38,335 nucleotides of DNA from an uncultured Christensenella sp. Its GTDB lineage: Bacteria > Bacillota > Clostridia > Christensenellales > UBA3700. Position numbers and translations under genes: made by a program. The first letter of the stretch is position 1; every line of letters starts with the position of its first letter. Of the stretch, positions 14,872 to 23,285 are shown in pieces. The notes below the pieces were generated by a model. The model made no database searches, had not been told where the DNA came from, and was given only the letters and a program-made list of their open reading frames with translations. The stretch covers positions 1 through 38,335 of the forward strand of contig CAJTVJ010000016.1 in assembly GCA_910579785.1 (NCBI GenBank), given 5' to 3'.

Positions 14872-16239
14872 TTATTTTATTTGGGGAAGCGTATCAAAGC
14901 CCTTTTGCAAGTCCTCGTCGCTGGGGATGTAATCCGTCATAGTTCCCGCAAGGTATTCAGAATAAGCTTTCATATCAAAATAACCTGTGCCTGTGAGTCC
15001 GAAGAGTATTGTCTTTGCCTCGCCGCTTTCTTTGCACTTCAACGCCTCGTCTATCGCGCCCTTTATCGCATGCGCAGATTCGGGAGCAGGCAATATCGTC
15101 TCGCATTTTGCAAACTTGACTGCCGCTTCAAACACTTTTGTCTGCTCGTAAGACACGGCTTCCATATATCCGTCGTCATACAGCTTTGACAGTATCGGCG
15201 ACATACCGTGGTATCTCAATCCGCCTGCGTGATTTGCAGAAGGAATAAAACCGCTGCCAAGCGTATACATCTTTGCAAGAGGAGTAATCTTGCCGGTATC
15301 GCAAAAGTCGTAAGCATATTTTCCTCTCGTCAACGACGGACATGACGCCGGCTCGACTGCGACAAATCTCGTATTGCTCTTGCCAAGCAATTTGTCTTGC
15401 ATAAACGCGCTTATAAGTCCGCCGAGATTGGATCCGCCGCCTGCGCAGCCGACAACCACGTCGGGATATTCGCCGAGTATCTCCATTGCCTTTTTGCTCT
15501 CCAATCCTATGATAGATTGATGCAGCAACACTTGGTTGAGCACACTGCCAAGTACGTATCTGCAATTAGGAGTGTTGACAGCCTTCTCAACTGCCTCGGA
15601 AATCGCGCATCCCAGCGAGCCCGTCGTGTTGGGTTTGTCTGCCAATATCTTCTTGCCGACCTGCGTCGTCATAGAGGGAGAAGGTATGACGTTGCCGTCA
15701 AAAACTTCCATAACTGCTTTGCGGAAAGGCTTTTGCTCATAAGAGCCTTTGACCATAAATATGTCAAGTCCCAATCCGAAATATGCGCACGCTTCCGAAA
15801 GCGCTGTGCCCCATTGTCCGGCGCCAGTCTCTGTCGTGAGCGACGTCAAGCCCTGATCTTTTGCATAGTATGCCTGCGCTATCGCAGAATTGAGCTTGTG
15901 ACTGCCCGACGTATTGTTGCCCTCAAATTTATAGTATATCTTCGCCGGCGTGCCGAGCTCTTTTTCTAGGTTGTACGCTCTGCAAAGAGGCGAGGGTCTG
16001 AATATCTTATACATATCCAAGACCTCTTCTGGTATGTCAAAATATCTCGTCTGACTATCTATCTCCTGATGAGCCAGCTTTTCGCAAAATATCGGATAAA
16101 GATCCTCCTCTTGGATTGGCTTGAAGGTCGCCGGATTGAGCAACGGCGCAGGTTGTTCCTTCATATCGGCTCTCAAATTATACCATTGCTTAGGCATCTG
16201 CTCCTCTGTCAAATAAAATCTGTGTGGTATCTTTGCCAT
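14872..16239 (-). CDS. trpB2: TrpB2-type tryptophan synthase beta chain
   Basis: 455 residues, the length of the TrpB2 branch rather than the roughly 400 of TrpB1. It should join indole and serine to make tryptophan using pyridoxal phosphate. GSHKLNSA carries the PLP lysine (Lys115), the TETGAGQWG loop holds catalytic Glu137, and GCAGGGSN near residues 272-279 binds the cofactor phosphate. The long N-terminal extension starting MAKIPHRFYLTEEQMPKQWY is characteristic of TrpB2. No trpA or other trp gene is nearby, fitting a stand-alone indole-salvage enzyme. The tryptophan T-box immediately upstream strongly supports a tryptophan role. The ATG has AGGAGG 7 bases upstream. Confidence 0.92.
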   Translation of the reverse strand: MAKIPHRFYLTEEQMPKQWYNLRADMKEQPAPLLNPATFKPIQEEDLYPIFCEKLAHQEIDSQTRYFDIPEEVLDMYKIFRPSPLCRAYNLEKELGTPAKIYYKFEGNNTSGSHKLNSAIAQAYYAKDQGLTSLTTETGAGQWGTALSEACAYFGLGLDIFMVKGSYEQKPFRKAVMEVFDGNVIPSPSMTTQVGKKILADKPNTTGSLGCAISEAVEKAVNTPNCRYVLGSVLNQVLLHQSIIGLESKKAMEILGEYPDVVVGCAGGGSNLGGLISAFMQDKLLGKSNTRFVAVEPASCPSLTRGKYAYDFCDTGKITPLAKMYTLGSGFIPSANHAGGLRYHGMSPILSKLYDDGYMEAVSYEQTKVFEAAVKFAKCETILPAPESAHAIKGAIDEALKCKESGEAKTILFGLTGTGYFDMKAYSEYLAGTMTDYIPSDEDLQKGFDTLPQIK

Positions 16240-16265
16240 TTTTGTGTCCTCCTATTTTTGTTAAT

Positions 16266-16300
16266 AAAAAAAAGCCTTGTCCCGTATATATTGGGACAAG
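16266..16300 (-). terminator. Regulated terminator of the tryptophan T-box
   Basis: On the minus strand CTTGTCCC-(9 bases)-GGGACAAG is followed by GGC and eight T residues; it lies just before the TrpB2 ribosome site. Confidence 0.9.
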
Positions 16301-16480
16301 ACCATAGTCTTGCTTTTTATGCCACCCAATGCGCTATCACGCATCTTCCCACTAACGAGGGGATTCCGTCAGTCATTACACTGCCCTCAAAAGTCCATTC
16401 GCTATCCGACAACTCATTGCATCTCACCACCTGCAACTCTCTGTAAGGCTATCTTGTGATAGGTACTCTTCTTTATCAAC
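16266..16480 (-). promoter_or_regulatory. T-box riboswitch, tryptophan-specific
   Basis: Read on the minus strand, the leader opens with GATAAAGAAGAGTACC, the AGAGTA of a T-box stem I. It passes a specifier region GCGAATGGACTTT with codon TGG (16397-16395) flanked by GAA and A as usual, and then reaches the T-box sequence TTGGGTGGCA. There TGGC (16324-16321) can pair with the GCCA end of uncharged tRNA-Trp. A strong terminator follows. Uncharged tRNA-Trp should stabilise the antiterminator and switch on trpB2. The ACCGCG part of the T-box consensus is not conserved, so antiterminator pairing should be modelled. Confidence 0.85.
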
Positions 16481-16513
16481 GGTTTGTGATGTTATCACTA
16501 TTAAGTTATTTAC

Positions 16514-16542
16514 ATATTACGCTAATTATCACACTTTGTCAA
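16514..16542 (-). promoter_or_regulatory. Promoter of the T-box/trpB2 transcript
   Basis: TTGACA (16542-16537) and TAATAT (16519-16514), 17 bases apart on the minus strand; transcription would start about 25 bases before stem I of the T-box. Confidence 0.75.
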
Positions 16543-16593
16543 CAATTTGAAAAAACTTTTTGCAATTATTTTTACAGTTTTTTCAAGAACTAT

Positions 16594-16650
16594 ATTGCTT
16601 ACAGTCAATCAAGCTAAGGTCATTTCGACCGTAGTGGAGAAATCTCAACC
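16594..16650. repeat. Solitary repeat: linker remnant plus left arm
   Basis: TTGCTTACAGTCAATCAAGC resembles the linker start near 37836 (TTGCTTACAGACCACCAAGC). It joins directly to a left arm, GGTCATTTCGACC...GGAGAAATCTCAACC (16619-16650). It lies between the gpmI terminator and the trpB2 promoter. Confidence 0.65.
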
Positions 16651-16666
16651 TATCGCCCAATTTTAA

Positions 16667-16693
16667 TAATGCACCCCATGAAAGGGTGCATTA
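16667..16693 (-). terminator. Probable terminator of the glycolytic operon
   Basis: TAATGCACCC / GGGTGCATTA is a perfect 10-bp stem with a 7-base loop just after gpmI. The T run on the minus strand is weak (TTAAAATT). Confidence 0.6.
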
Positions 16694-16713
16694 CTTATTC
16701 AATATATAAGATA

Positions 16714-18255
16714 TTACTTGCGTACTATCAAACTGCTTCCCGTCATTTCGGCAGGTTGAGCAATACCCATGATATCAAGCATTGTCGGAGCGATATCGCA
16801 GAGCTTTCCGCCGTCTTTCAATGCGCTCACGCCCTCTGCGCCTATCACAACGAACGGCACGGGATTGGTGGTATGCGCAGTAAACGGAGCCTTGGTGACA
16901 GGGTCAAACATATAATCGCAATTTCCGTGATCTGCGGTAAGCAAAGCCTGACCACCCACTTCTTTTATTGCGTCAAGCACTTTCTTTACGCATTCGTCGG
17001 TGACCTTGACCGCCTTTTGAGCTGCTGCCATAACGCCGGTGTGTCCCACCATATCGCAGTTGGCAAAGTTGAGTATCATCACGTCATACTTGCCGCTTTT
17101 GATAACTTCGCAAGCCTTATCGCACACTTCATATGCGCTCATTTCGGGTTGCATATCAAAAGTTGCTATCTTCGGCGAATCTATAAGTATTCTGTCCTCA
17201 TTCTCGTTGGGAGCTTCTACGCCGCCGTTGAAGAAGAAGGTCACGTGAGCATATTTTTGCGTCTCTGCAATTCTAAACTGTCTCAGTCCTTGCTTGGACA
17301 AATACTCGCCGAGTGTATTGGTATATTTCTCTTTCTTAAAAGCTACTTCCAACTTGCCCTCAAACGTAGCGTCGTAAGTCGTAAACGAGACAAACTTAGG
17401 CGCAAGAAATCCGCGCGCTCTGTCAAAACCGTTGAAGTCCTCGTATATAAAGCTTCGCGTGATCTGTCTTGCCCTGTCAGGACGGTAGTTGAAGAAGATA
17501 ATACTGTCGCCTTTGTTGACCTTAGCAGTCGGCTTGCCCCCTTCCGTGATTACGGTAGGCAACATAAATTCGTCGGTAACGCCCTTGTCATAGCTGTTCT
17601 GCATTGCCTCGACAGCATTGCTTTCAAATACGCCTTCGCCGTCTGCGATCGCCGCATAAGCCTTGGCTACTCTCTCCCATATATTGTCTCTGTCCATTGC
17701 ATAGAATCTGCCGCTTATAGTAGCTATCTTGCCGTATCCCAACTTGTCAAGATACTCGGCAAGCTCTTCGACAAAGCCCTTGCCGCTGACGGGAGACACG
17801 TCTCTGCCGTCCATAAAACAATGGATATAAGTATTCTTGACGCCCATATCCTTTGCCATTTTGACAGTGGCAAAAAGATGCTCGATGTGAGAGTGTACGC
17901 CGCCGTTGGAAAGCAGTCCCATTATATGCAGACTTTTACCGTCGAGTTTTGCATTATTCATAGCGTCAACAAGAGCAGAATTGGCAAAGAAATCGCCGTC
18001 CTCTATCGCCTTGCTTATCTTGGGCAAGTCTTGAAAGATAACTCTGCCTGCGCCGATATTGAGGTGTCCTACCTCGCTGTTGCCCATTTGACCGTCGGGA
18101 AGTCCCACCGCAAGTCCGCTGGCATTTAGCTGAGTGGAAGGATTTTGCTTAATTATATTTAATACTTCGGGAGAGGTCGTCTCCGATATGGCGTTGTTGT
18201 CGCCAAACTCATTGATACCGTATCCGTCCATTATTATAAGTCCTGTAAATTTCAT
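16714..18255 (-). CDS. gpmI: 2,3-bisphosphoglycerate-independent phosphoglycerate mutase
   Basis: 513 residues, the normal length for the cofactor-independent enzyme. It interconverts 3- and 2-phosphoglycerate in glycolysis, using two manganese ions and a serine nucleophile. Metal-site and catalytic motifs are intact: MDGYG with Asp10, GNSEVGH with Ser60, MDGRDVSP near 150, ADHGN near 435 and AHTTNPVPF near 455. It is the last gene of a pgk-tpiA-gpmI series on the minus strand, 97 bases after tpiA, with a hairpin in the gap. The start ATG is preceded by AGAGG. Nothing unusual in the sequence. Confidence 0.96.
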   Translation of the reverse strand: MKFTGLIIMDGYGINEFGDNNAISETTSPEVLNIIKQNPSTQLNASGLAVGLPDGQMGNSEVGHLNIGAGRVIFQDLPKISKAIEDGDFFANSALVDAMNNAKLDGKSLHIMGLLSNGGVHSHIEHLFATVKMAKDMGVKNTYIHCFMDGRDVSPVSGKGFVEELAEYLDKLGYGKIATISGRFYAMDRDNIWERVAKAYAAIADGEGVFESNAVEAMQNSYDKGVTDEFMLPTVITEGGKPTAKVNKGDSIIFFNYRPDRARQITRSFIYEDFNGFDRARGFLAPKFVSFTTYDATFEGKLEVAFKKEKYTNTLGEYLSKQGLRQFRIAETQKYAHVTFFFNGGVEAPNENEDRILIDSPKIATFDMQPEMSAYEVCDKACEVIKSGKYDVMILNFANCDMVGHTGVMAAAQKAVKVTDECVKKVLDAIKEVGGQALLTADHGNCDYMFDPVTKAPFTAHTTNPVPFVVIGAEGVSALKDGGKLCDIAPTMLDIMGIAQPAEMTGSSLIVRK

Positions 18256-18303
18256 ATAAACCTCTGTATGCGGTATTTACAATCAAAAAACCGCGAAAAT
18301 TTA

Positions 18304-18340
18304 ATAATAGGACGCAACGCCTCGGCTGTGTCCTATTATC
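18304..18340 (-). terminator. Hairpin between tpiA and gpmI
   Basis: ATAATAGGACaCA and TGCGTCCTATTAT on the minus strand form a long stem with a loop of about 10 bases, followed by TAAATTTT. It may be a partial terminator or an mRNA processing site that sets gpmI expression relative to pgk and tpiA. Confidence 0.5.
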
Positions 18341-18352
18341 ATGATTATAAAA

Positions 18353-19102
18353 TCAATATTTTACTACTTGCGAGAAATCAACAGCTTTCAAAGAAGCGCC
18401 GCCGATAAGTCCGCCGTCGATCTGCGGCATTGCCATAAGCTCGCTTGCGTTCTTAGGATTCATGCTGCCGCCGTACTGTATTCTTACCTTGTTCTCTGCG
18501 CAATCTTTGCAATAGAGATTTGCCATAGTATTACGGATGATAGCTATCGTGTCGTTGGCGTCCTGAGCGGTAGCCGTCTTGCCTGTGCCGATAGCCCATA
18601 CAGGCTCGTATGCGATGACGATATTTTCAAGCTGTGACTTGTCTATATCCTTAAATGCCTCGGTGGTCTGTCTTACGAGTACGCTCTCAACGAGTCCGCC
18701 CTCTCTCTCTTCCAAAGTCTCGCCCACGCAAATGATAGGTTTCAAGCCCTTGCTGAGAGCAGCTTTAACTCTTGCGTTGACAGTTTGGTCTGTCTCGCCG
18801 AAATACTGTCTGCGCTCGCTGTGTCCGATAATGACGTATTCAACGCCGAGTTCAACGAGCATATCCGCGCTTATCTCGCCTGTGAAAGCTCCTTTTTCTG
18901 CCCAATGTACGTTCTCTGCGCCAAGCTTGATGTTGGTGCCTTTTATTATCTCGCCAGCCGTAGCTATATCTGTGTAAGGTACGCATACGACTACTTCTGC
19001 CTTAGCGTCCTTGACAAGAGGGATAAGGTCTGTCAAAAGTGCCTTAGTAGCTGCGATGGTGTTGTTCATCTTCCAATTTCCTGCAATGATAGGTTGTCTC
19101 AT
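18353..19102 (-). CDS. tpiA: Triosephosphate isomerase
   Basis: 249 residues, the family's usual length. It interconverts dihydroxyacetone phosphate and glyceraldehyde 3-phosphate. Catalytic residues are all visible: Lys11 in GNWKMN, His94 in IIGHSERR, Glu166 in AYEPVWAIGTG, and the phosphate-binding GGS(M)N and GGLIGGASL near the C-terminus. It sits between pgk and gpmI, 88 bases after pgk. An ACGAGGT ribosome site precedes the ATG. Besides glycolysis it could use dihydroxyacetone phosphate from the class II aldolase encoded at 31523-32185 (inference). Confidence 0.97.
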   Translation of the reverse strand: MRQPIIAGNWKMNNTIAATKALLTDLIPLVKDAKAEVVVCVPYTDIATAGEIIKGTNIKLGAENVHWAEKGAFTGEISADMLVELGVEYVIIGHSERRQYFGETDQTVNARVKAALSKGLKPIICVGETLEEREGGLVESVLVRQTTEAFKDIDKSQLENIVIAYEPVWAIGTGKTATAQDANDTIAIIRNTMANLYCKDCAENKVRIQYGGSMNPKNASELMAMPQIDGGLIGGASLKAVDFSQVVKY

Positions 19103-19190
19103 ATTATTTATACCTCGTAAATTTATTCTATTATTTTATGCGTATGCCGCCGTACTTGTCATATTCAAATTCGACGGCAATATCGGCAAA

Positions 19191-20507
19191 TTATTTCTCG
19201 TTGAGACAAGCAATGCCCGGCAAAACCTTGCCCTCAAAGAGTTCCAACGACGCGCCGCCGCCCGTTGAGATGTGGCTCATCTTGTCTGCAAATCCAAGCT
19301 GAGCTACCGCTGCCGCGCTGTCGCCGCCGCCGATTATCGTCGTTGCGCCGTCAGCCTCCGCCATAGCCTTTGCCACTGCTATCGTGCCGTTTGCCAATAT
19401 AGGATTCTCAAATACGCCCATAGGTCCGTTCCATATTACAGTCTTAGCATTCTTAACTTCGTTGGCAAAAAGCTCTCTTGATTTGCTGCCTATATCCAAG
19501 CCCATCTTGTCAGCCGGAATTGTGTGAATATCGCACTCGCTGACCTCTATCTTTGCGTCGATAGGATTTGGGAAAGAGCTTGCTATGACTGCGTCAACCG
19601 GCAAAAGCAACTTCTTGCCCATCGTCTTTGCCTTGTCAAGCATCTGTCTGCAATAATCAAGCTTTTCGTCGTCTACCAAAGACGTGCCGACTTCATATCC
19701 CTGAGCCTTTGCAAAGGTATAAGACATGCCGCCGCCAATAATGAGCGTGTCGCACTTGTTGAGAAGATTGTCTATAACTTTGAGCTTGTCAGCGACTTTT
19801 GCGCCGCCGAGTACCGCTACAAACGGGTGTACGGGATGCTCTAAGCTGTCAGCCATGACGCTGAGTTCCTTCTCTATAAGGAAACCGCATACTGCCTCTT
19901 TGACAAATCCGTATTCAACGATACCTGCCGTCGACGCGTGACTTCTGTGCGCCGTGCCGAAAGCGTCGTTGACGTATACGTCTGCATACTCGCTCAAAGC
20001 CTTGCAGAAAGCCTCGTCTCTGCCCTCTTCCTCAGCGTGGAAACGCAAGTTTTCAAGCAATACGCACTCGCCGTCTTTCAAAGCTGCGACCTTTGATTTA
20101 GCGTCCTCGCCTATTACGTCCTTTGCGAAAGTTACCTTACCGCCCAAAATCTCGTTGAGTCTGTCAGCAACAGGCTTCAAAGTCAATTTGACGGGATCGT
20201 TCTTCAATGCCTTGGCAATAGCCTCTTCCTTTGCCTTTTCCTGCTCTTCTGCCGGCATAGCCTCTATCGCCTTCTTTTCTTTTTTTGTCAAACCTACTTT
20301 TGCACTGAAAATGCTGTGCGGTTTGCCCATATGCGAACAAAGAATGACCTTTGCGCCTTGGTCCATAAGATATTTTATCGTGGGTAGCGCGCCTTGAATA
20401 CGGTTTTCGTCAGTGATGACGCCGTCTTTCATAGGTACGTTGAAGTCTACTCTTACGAGACACTTCTTGCCTTTTACTTGCACATCTTTGATTGACTTCT
20501 TATTCAT
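19191..20507 (-). CDS. pgk: Phosphoglycerate kinase with an N-domain insertion
   Basis: 438 residues against the usual 390-400. It transfers phosphate from 1,3-bisphosphoglycerate to ADP. Standard motifs are present: VRVDFNVP near 18-25, the RFHAEEE region near 145, VNDAFGTAHRSHAST, GGAKVADKL and the C-terminal GGGDSAAAV. The extra length is a charged, helical-looking insert of about 40 residues (about 63-104, containing KKEKKAIEAMPAEEQEKAKE) directly after SHMGKP, where most enzymes have a short loop before the SLKPVA helix. The reading frame is intact and codon use matches the rest. First gene of the glycolytic operon; AAGGAG lies 7 bases before the ATG. Confidence 0.96.
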   Translation of the reverse strand: MNKKSIKDVQVKGKKCLVRVDFNVPMKDGVITDENRIQGALPTIKYLMDQGAKVILCSHMGKPHSIFSAKVGLTKKEKKAIEAMPAEEQEKAKEEAIAKALKNDPVKLTLKPVADRLNEILGGKVTFAKDVIGEDAKSKVAALKDGECVLLENLRFHAEEEGRDEAFCKALSEYADVYVNDAFGTAHRSHASTAGIVEYGFVKEAVCGFLIEKELSVMADSLEHPVHPFVAVLGGAKVADKLKVIDNLLNKCDTLIIGGGMSYTFAKAQGYEVGTSLVDDEKLDYCRQMLDKAKTMGKKLLLPVDAVIASSFPNPIDAKIEVSECDIHTIPADKMGLDIGSKSRELFANEVKNAKTVIWNGPMGVFENPILANGTIAVAKAMAEADGATTIIGGGDSAAAVAQLGFADKMSHISTGGGASLELFEGKVLPGIACLNEK

Positions 20508-20547
20508 TTAAAGTCTCCTTATATATAAAATAAATTTTTACGTGTCA

Positions 20548-20577
20548 ATTATATCACTACTTAAATGACGTTGTAAA
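20548..20577 (-). promoter_or_regulatory. Promoter of the pgk-tpiA-gpmI operon
   Basis: On the minus strand TTTACA (20577-20572) and TATAAT (20553-20548) are spaced by 18 bases, about 40 bases before the pgk ATG. Confidence 0.7.
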
Positions 20578-20599
20578 GAATAATTGCCAAAATTTGTTA

Positions 20600-21433
20600 T
20601 TATTTTGACGATTTATCCGCCGCAGCATCCTCGCAGCCTGTCTTAGCGTCTTGATCAACTTTTTTCTCTTCTGCAATAACGTCAGTATTTTCTACCGCAA
20701 CTTCGCTTTGACGTATATTTAAATTGCCGTCTTCCGCACTTTGTTGCGCAGTGTCTTTCGGCGCGTCTCCGTTATTGTTTTTGTTGAGAACCGAACAGTC
20801 AAGACGTCGCAGATGTCCTCTATCAGCGTCGCATACCGCTATAAATTCGCCGTTGTATTCTTCTATGTGCATACTTGCGCCGCACCCCTCGACGTCGCAC
20901 GACGACTTTATCGCAAGTTGATAAAACGTATCGCCTATCAACATATAAGGCGGCTTGCCGTACCCTATCTTTTTGACGGCAAAGGGCGACTTGCACATCG
21001 CTTTTATCATTCTGAGTTTATATCCGTTGTCAGTTGCAAAAGCTCCGCCGACAGAACACAGCACAAATACTGCGAATATCAGCGTAACTCTCAACGTGTC
21101 GTTGAATTTAAATTTGCCTATTACAAATATCAATATTATACAGAGCGCGACGAGAAGCAGCGACAGCGCAAATTTTACAGCCGTAGTCTTTATCAACTTT
21201 GACTTACCCGATACCGCCGTCACTTCGACTTCGCCCATATCCAAGTCTTTGACGTCGGCAAGGTCGCCCTCTTGCAGACTCGCTTTTGAAAGGATATATT
21301 GACGTTCCTTCTCCTTCGCCTGCCTGCGCTCAAAGAGCGACATACGCTTTTTTTCTTCGACGAGTTGCGCTCCGCATTTCTCGCAAAAGCTTACGCCCTC
21401 GTTATTTTCATGCTTACAGTTGGGACATTGCAT
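20600..21433 (-). CDS. Zinc-ribbon membrane protein of unknown function
   Basis: 277 residues. The N-terminus is a zinc ribbon, CPNCKHE...FCEKCGAQL (cysteines near 3, 6, 17 and 20). A basic stretch follows, then two membrane spans at about 86-105 and 114-132. A cytoplasmic-looking domain carries a second cysteine pair (CDVEGCG) plus CDADRGH and may bind metal. The last 50 residues are acidic and low in complexity. I do not recognise a family beyond the ribbon. It lies 32 bases after the 242-residue membrane protein gene on the same strand and is probably co-transcribed with it. The GGGAG ribosome site is 12 bases from the ATG, longer than ideal. Confidence 0.75.
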   Translation of the reverse strand: MQCPNCKHENNEGVSFCEKCGAQLVEEKKRMSLFERRQAKEKERQYILSKASLQEGDLADVKDLDMGEVEVTAVSGKSKLIKTTAVKFALSLLLVALCIILIFVIGKFKFNDTLRVTLIFAVFVLCSVGGAFATDNGYKLRMIKAMCKSPFAVKKIGYGKPPYMLIGDTFYQLAIKSSCDVEGCGASMHIEEYNGEFIAVCDADRGHLRRLDCSVLNKNNNGDAPKDTAQQSAEDGNLNIRQSEVAVENTDVIAEEKKVDQDAKTGCEDAAADKSSK

Positions 21434-21465
21434 ACCGCTTACTCACTCCCTTTATCCAACGCCTC

Positions 21466-22194
21466 TTACGGCACTTGCTTTTTTCCTAAGTTTATCTTTC
21501 TGACTTTGTTCAGATATACTGCATAAACCGCCGTCAAAGCTATACTTCCTGCCAATATCAAATAGCTGGCGATATGCGGCTGAATATACCCCTTTCCGCT
21601 TGCCGATATGCCTACCGCAAGAAAGAGTATCCACTGCAAAGCCGCCAATGCGTCAAGCAAGACCACCGTGATAAAAAATGATATCCCGCATTTGTTTTTG
21701 CTGCGCTTTATCGCAGTGACTGTCACCAATACTGCCATAGCGGCAAACAGCGCGATAGCAATAACAAAACTTGCGATATAAGCCATATCGAACTGTCTTA
21801 TCTCGGCATTTGTCACTTTGCTCATAAACGCAACTTTCAACATGCTTGCAGATATGCCGCTTGAATTGTTGTTGACGATATAGTCGATTGAATTTTCATG
21901 TCCCTTCGTCATTGCAAAGAGTATGTCGACAAAAGACATATTGCACGCCACTTCAATGGACTTATCCTCGCCTTCCGGCACCAAATCGCCGAGATAGTCT
22001 TTCAATGACCCCGAAAAATTCATACTGAGAGCAGGCAAAAGCAAAAACGCGATAAACAACACGCCTATTACTACTCCCAGCGTGATATTAAGACGCTTGT
22101 CCAATCCCTTTTTTTTCTCTTCAAGCGCTTGATTATGACGGATATTCGCCTTGACTTCTGCGCTTAAAGAATTGAATTTCTTCTTCTTTGCCAT
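21466..22194 (-). CDS. Four-span membrane protein of unknown function
   Basis: 242 residues. A very basic N-terminus (MAKKKKFNSL...KKKGLDKRLN) precedes the first span at about 37-57. An extracellular loop of about 70 residues is followed by spans near 133-158, 171-195 and 207-227, and the tail is basic. The arrangement suggests a cytoplasmic N-terminus. I do not recognise it. It is the first gene of a two-gene unit with the zinc-ribbon protein; both are small membrane proteins and could form a complex (inference). The ATG is preceded by AAAAGAGA. Confidence 0.7.
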   Translation of the reverse strand: MAKKKKFNSLSAEVKANIRHNQALEEKKKGLDKRLNITLGVVIGVLFIAFLLLPALSMNFSGSLKDYLGDLVPEGEDKSIEVACNMSFVDILFAMTKGHENSIDYIVNNNSSGISASMLKVAFMSKVTNAEIRQFDMAYIASFVIAIALFAAMAVLVTVTAIKRSKNKCGISFFITVVLLDALAALQWILFLAVGISASGKGYIQPHIASYLILAGSIALTAVYAVYLNKVRKINLGKKQVP

Positions 22195-22227
22195 CTCTTT
22201 TCCTCATATAAAGTATGCAGTATTATT

Positions 22228-22256
22228 ATTTTACAACATTTTTGCAATCTTGACAA
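22228..22256 (-). promoter_or_regulatory. Promoter of the membrane protein/zinc-ribbon pair
   Basis: TTGTCA (22256-22251) and TAAAAT (22233-22228), 17 bases apart on the minus strand, about 35 bases before the ATG. Confidence 0.6.
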
Positions 22257-22344
22257 CAGGTGAATAAAAGTTTTCAAAAAATATACACTAATTCCGACAT
22301 TGTCTTAAAAGACTGAGTCAAAAACAAAAAAAGGAGAATGATTT

Positions 22345-22605
22345 ATGATTACGATTATTGCATTGATACTTGTAACCCTAGGCGCTATCAACTGGCTTGC
22401 AGTTGGTATTTTCGATTTTAATATTGTAAATTGGATATTTACTCCAAGCGCATACGTCGGAGCGAGAGTTGTATACGCAATCGTGGGAATCGCAGGAATA
22501 TGGCTTATAGCATATTTGATTTACAACAGATTCTCACCGAAGCGTATTCATGCGGTCGAAGATATGGCACACCATAAGAACCACGAGCCCGGCGACAGAG
22601 CGTAA
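22345..22605 (+). CDS. DUF378 (YuzA-like) small membrane protein
   Basis: 86 residues. Two membrane spans (about 3-24 and 40-63) flank a short loop, and the opening run with LGAINWLAVGIFDFNIV is the signature of DUF378 proteins such as Bacillus YuzA. Function in the family is unknown. The C-terminal tail is hydrophilic and histidine-rich (HAVEDMAHHKNHE), an addition to the family core. A strong AAAGGAG site precedes the ATG. It is a single-gene unit ending in a strong terminator. I could not assign a confident -35 box. Confidence 0.85.
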   Translation: MITIIALILVTLGAINWLAVGIFDFNIVNWIFTPSAYVGARVVYAIVGIAGIWLIAYLIYNRFSPKRIHAVEDMAHHKNHEPGDRA

Positions 22606-22618
22606 ATCAACAGACAAA

Positions 22619-22658
22619 AACAAGACGGCTATTATTTTTAATACCGTCTTGTTTTTGT
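22619..22658 (+). terminator. Terminator of the DUF378 gene
   Basis: AACAAGACGG / CCGTCTTGTT (10 bp) followed by T-rich sequence. It is A-rich on the left, so it may also act on the opposite strand for the gene ending at 22701. Confidence 0.8.
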
Positions 22659-22700
22659 TGATATCATGCAGGTTTTCCACAAAAAACTTATAAATTTAGT

Positions 22701-23189
22701 CTATACACATAGACTGTGAAGCACGCTATTTGCCAAAAGATGCCGCATAACGACCTCTTGCATATCGACGCTTTTGATATATACACTCAAATCGTCAAGC
22801 ATGATACTCATAGTGTTGAACAACTCCAACAGCTTATACATAGATTGCTTTATCGGCATACGCTGGATAGGCAAAAATATCTCCTGATCCATCTCCGCCT
22901 TGCCTGCTATCACAATGCGGTTTTTCTCAACGGACGTTGTGATAAAATCTATCTCCCTTTTATTTCTGGATAAAAAAAGCTTGTCAAGCTGAGAAAATAA
23001 CGCGCACGCTTGTTTTGCTGCTTTGCAGAATTCAAAGCACTTGTCTATCATATACACCGGCAGCGGATAGATATTGAGCCTGCTGACATTTTCTCCTGCG
23101 CCTATGCCCAACTTGCTATACTCCGCCTGCATTTGAGATACTTGCCCGTCGTCGGCAAGGATATAATCTCCGTCAAAATTCTCTTCCAT
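22701..23189 (-). CDS. Hypothetical protein, 162 residues
   Basis: I do not recognise this protein. It is soluble, with an acidic N-terminus (MEENFDGDYILADDGQVSQM), then a mostly helical body that includes a run starting MIDKCFEFCKAAKQACALF and a middle segment IDFITTSVEKNRIVIAGKAE that looks like two strands. No membrane span or signal peptide. The start is placed at the ATG at 23189 because GGAGGGG lies just upstream; the in-frame TTG at 23204 would overlap that ribosome site. Its promoter region contains a 14-base palindrome next to a TATAAT, so it may be repressed. Divergent from the hydrolase-like operon. Confidence 0.65.
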   Translation of the reverse strand: MEENFDGDYILADDGQVSQMQAEYSKLGIGAGENVSRLNIYPLPVYMIDKCFEFCKAAKQACALFSQLDKLFLSRNKREIDFITTSVEKNRIVIAGKAEMDQEIFLPIQRMPIKQSMYKLLELFNTMSIMLDDLSVYIKSVDMQEVVMRHLLANSVLHSLCV

Positions 23190-23209
23190 ACTCCCCTCCG
23201 TCAAAAAAT

Positions 23210-23223
23210 ATATGTCGACATAT
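23210..23223. promoter_or_regulatory. ATATGTCGACATAT palindrome in a divergent promoter gap
   Basis: A perfect 14-base palindrome directly follows a minus-strand TATAAT, so it would cover the transcription start of the 162-residue protein gene. Operator-like; regulator unknown. Confidence 0.4.
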
Positions 23224-23285
23224 TATATTTTAAAAGATATAAAAATATGCTATACATATAAATTTAATTAAATGGACGCCGTTAG

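Noticed and set aside
16266..16480. Protein-coding frames in the trpB2 leader
   Set aside because: The stretch is explained by T-box structure and terminator; the frames have no ribosome site.
16669..18129. A 486-codon open frame on the plus strand
   Set aside because: Antisense to gpmI, whose catalytic motifs are complete; the frame is open only because of the skewed codon use of the real gene.
22250..22287. Plus-strand promoter TTGACA...TATACA for the DUF378 gene
   Set aside because: The spacer is 26 bases, too long for a normal promoter; the TTGACA overlaps the -35 box assigned to the opposite strand.
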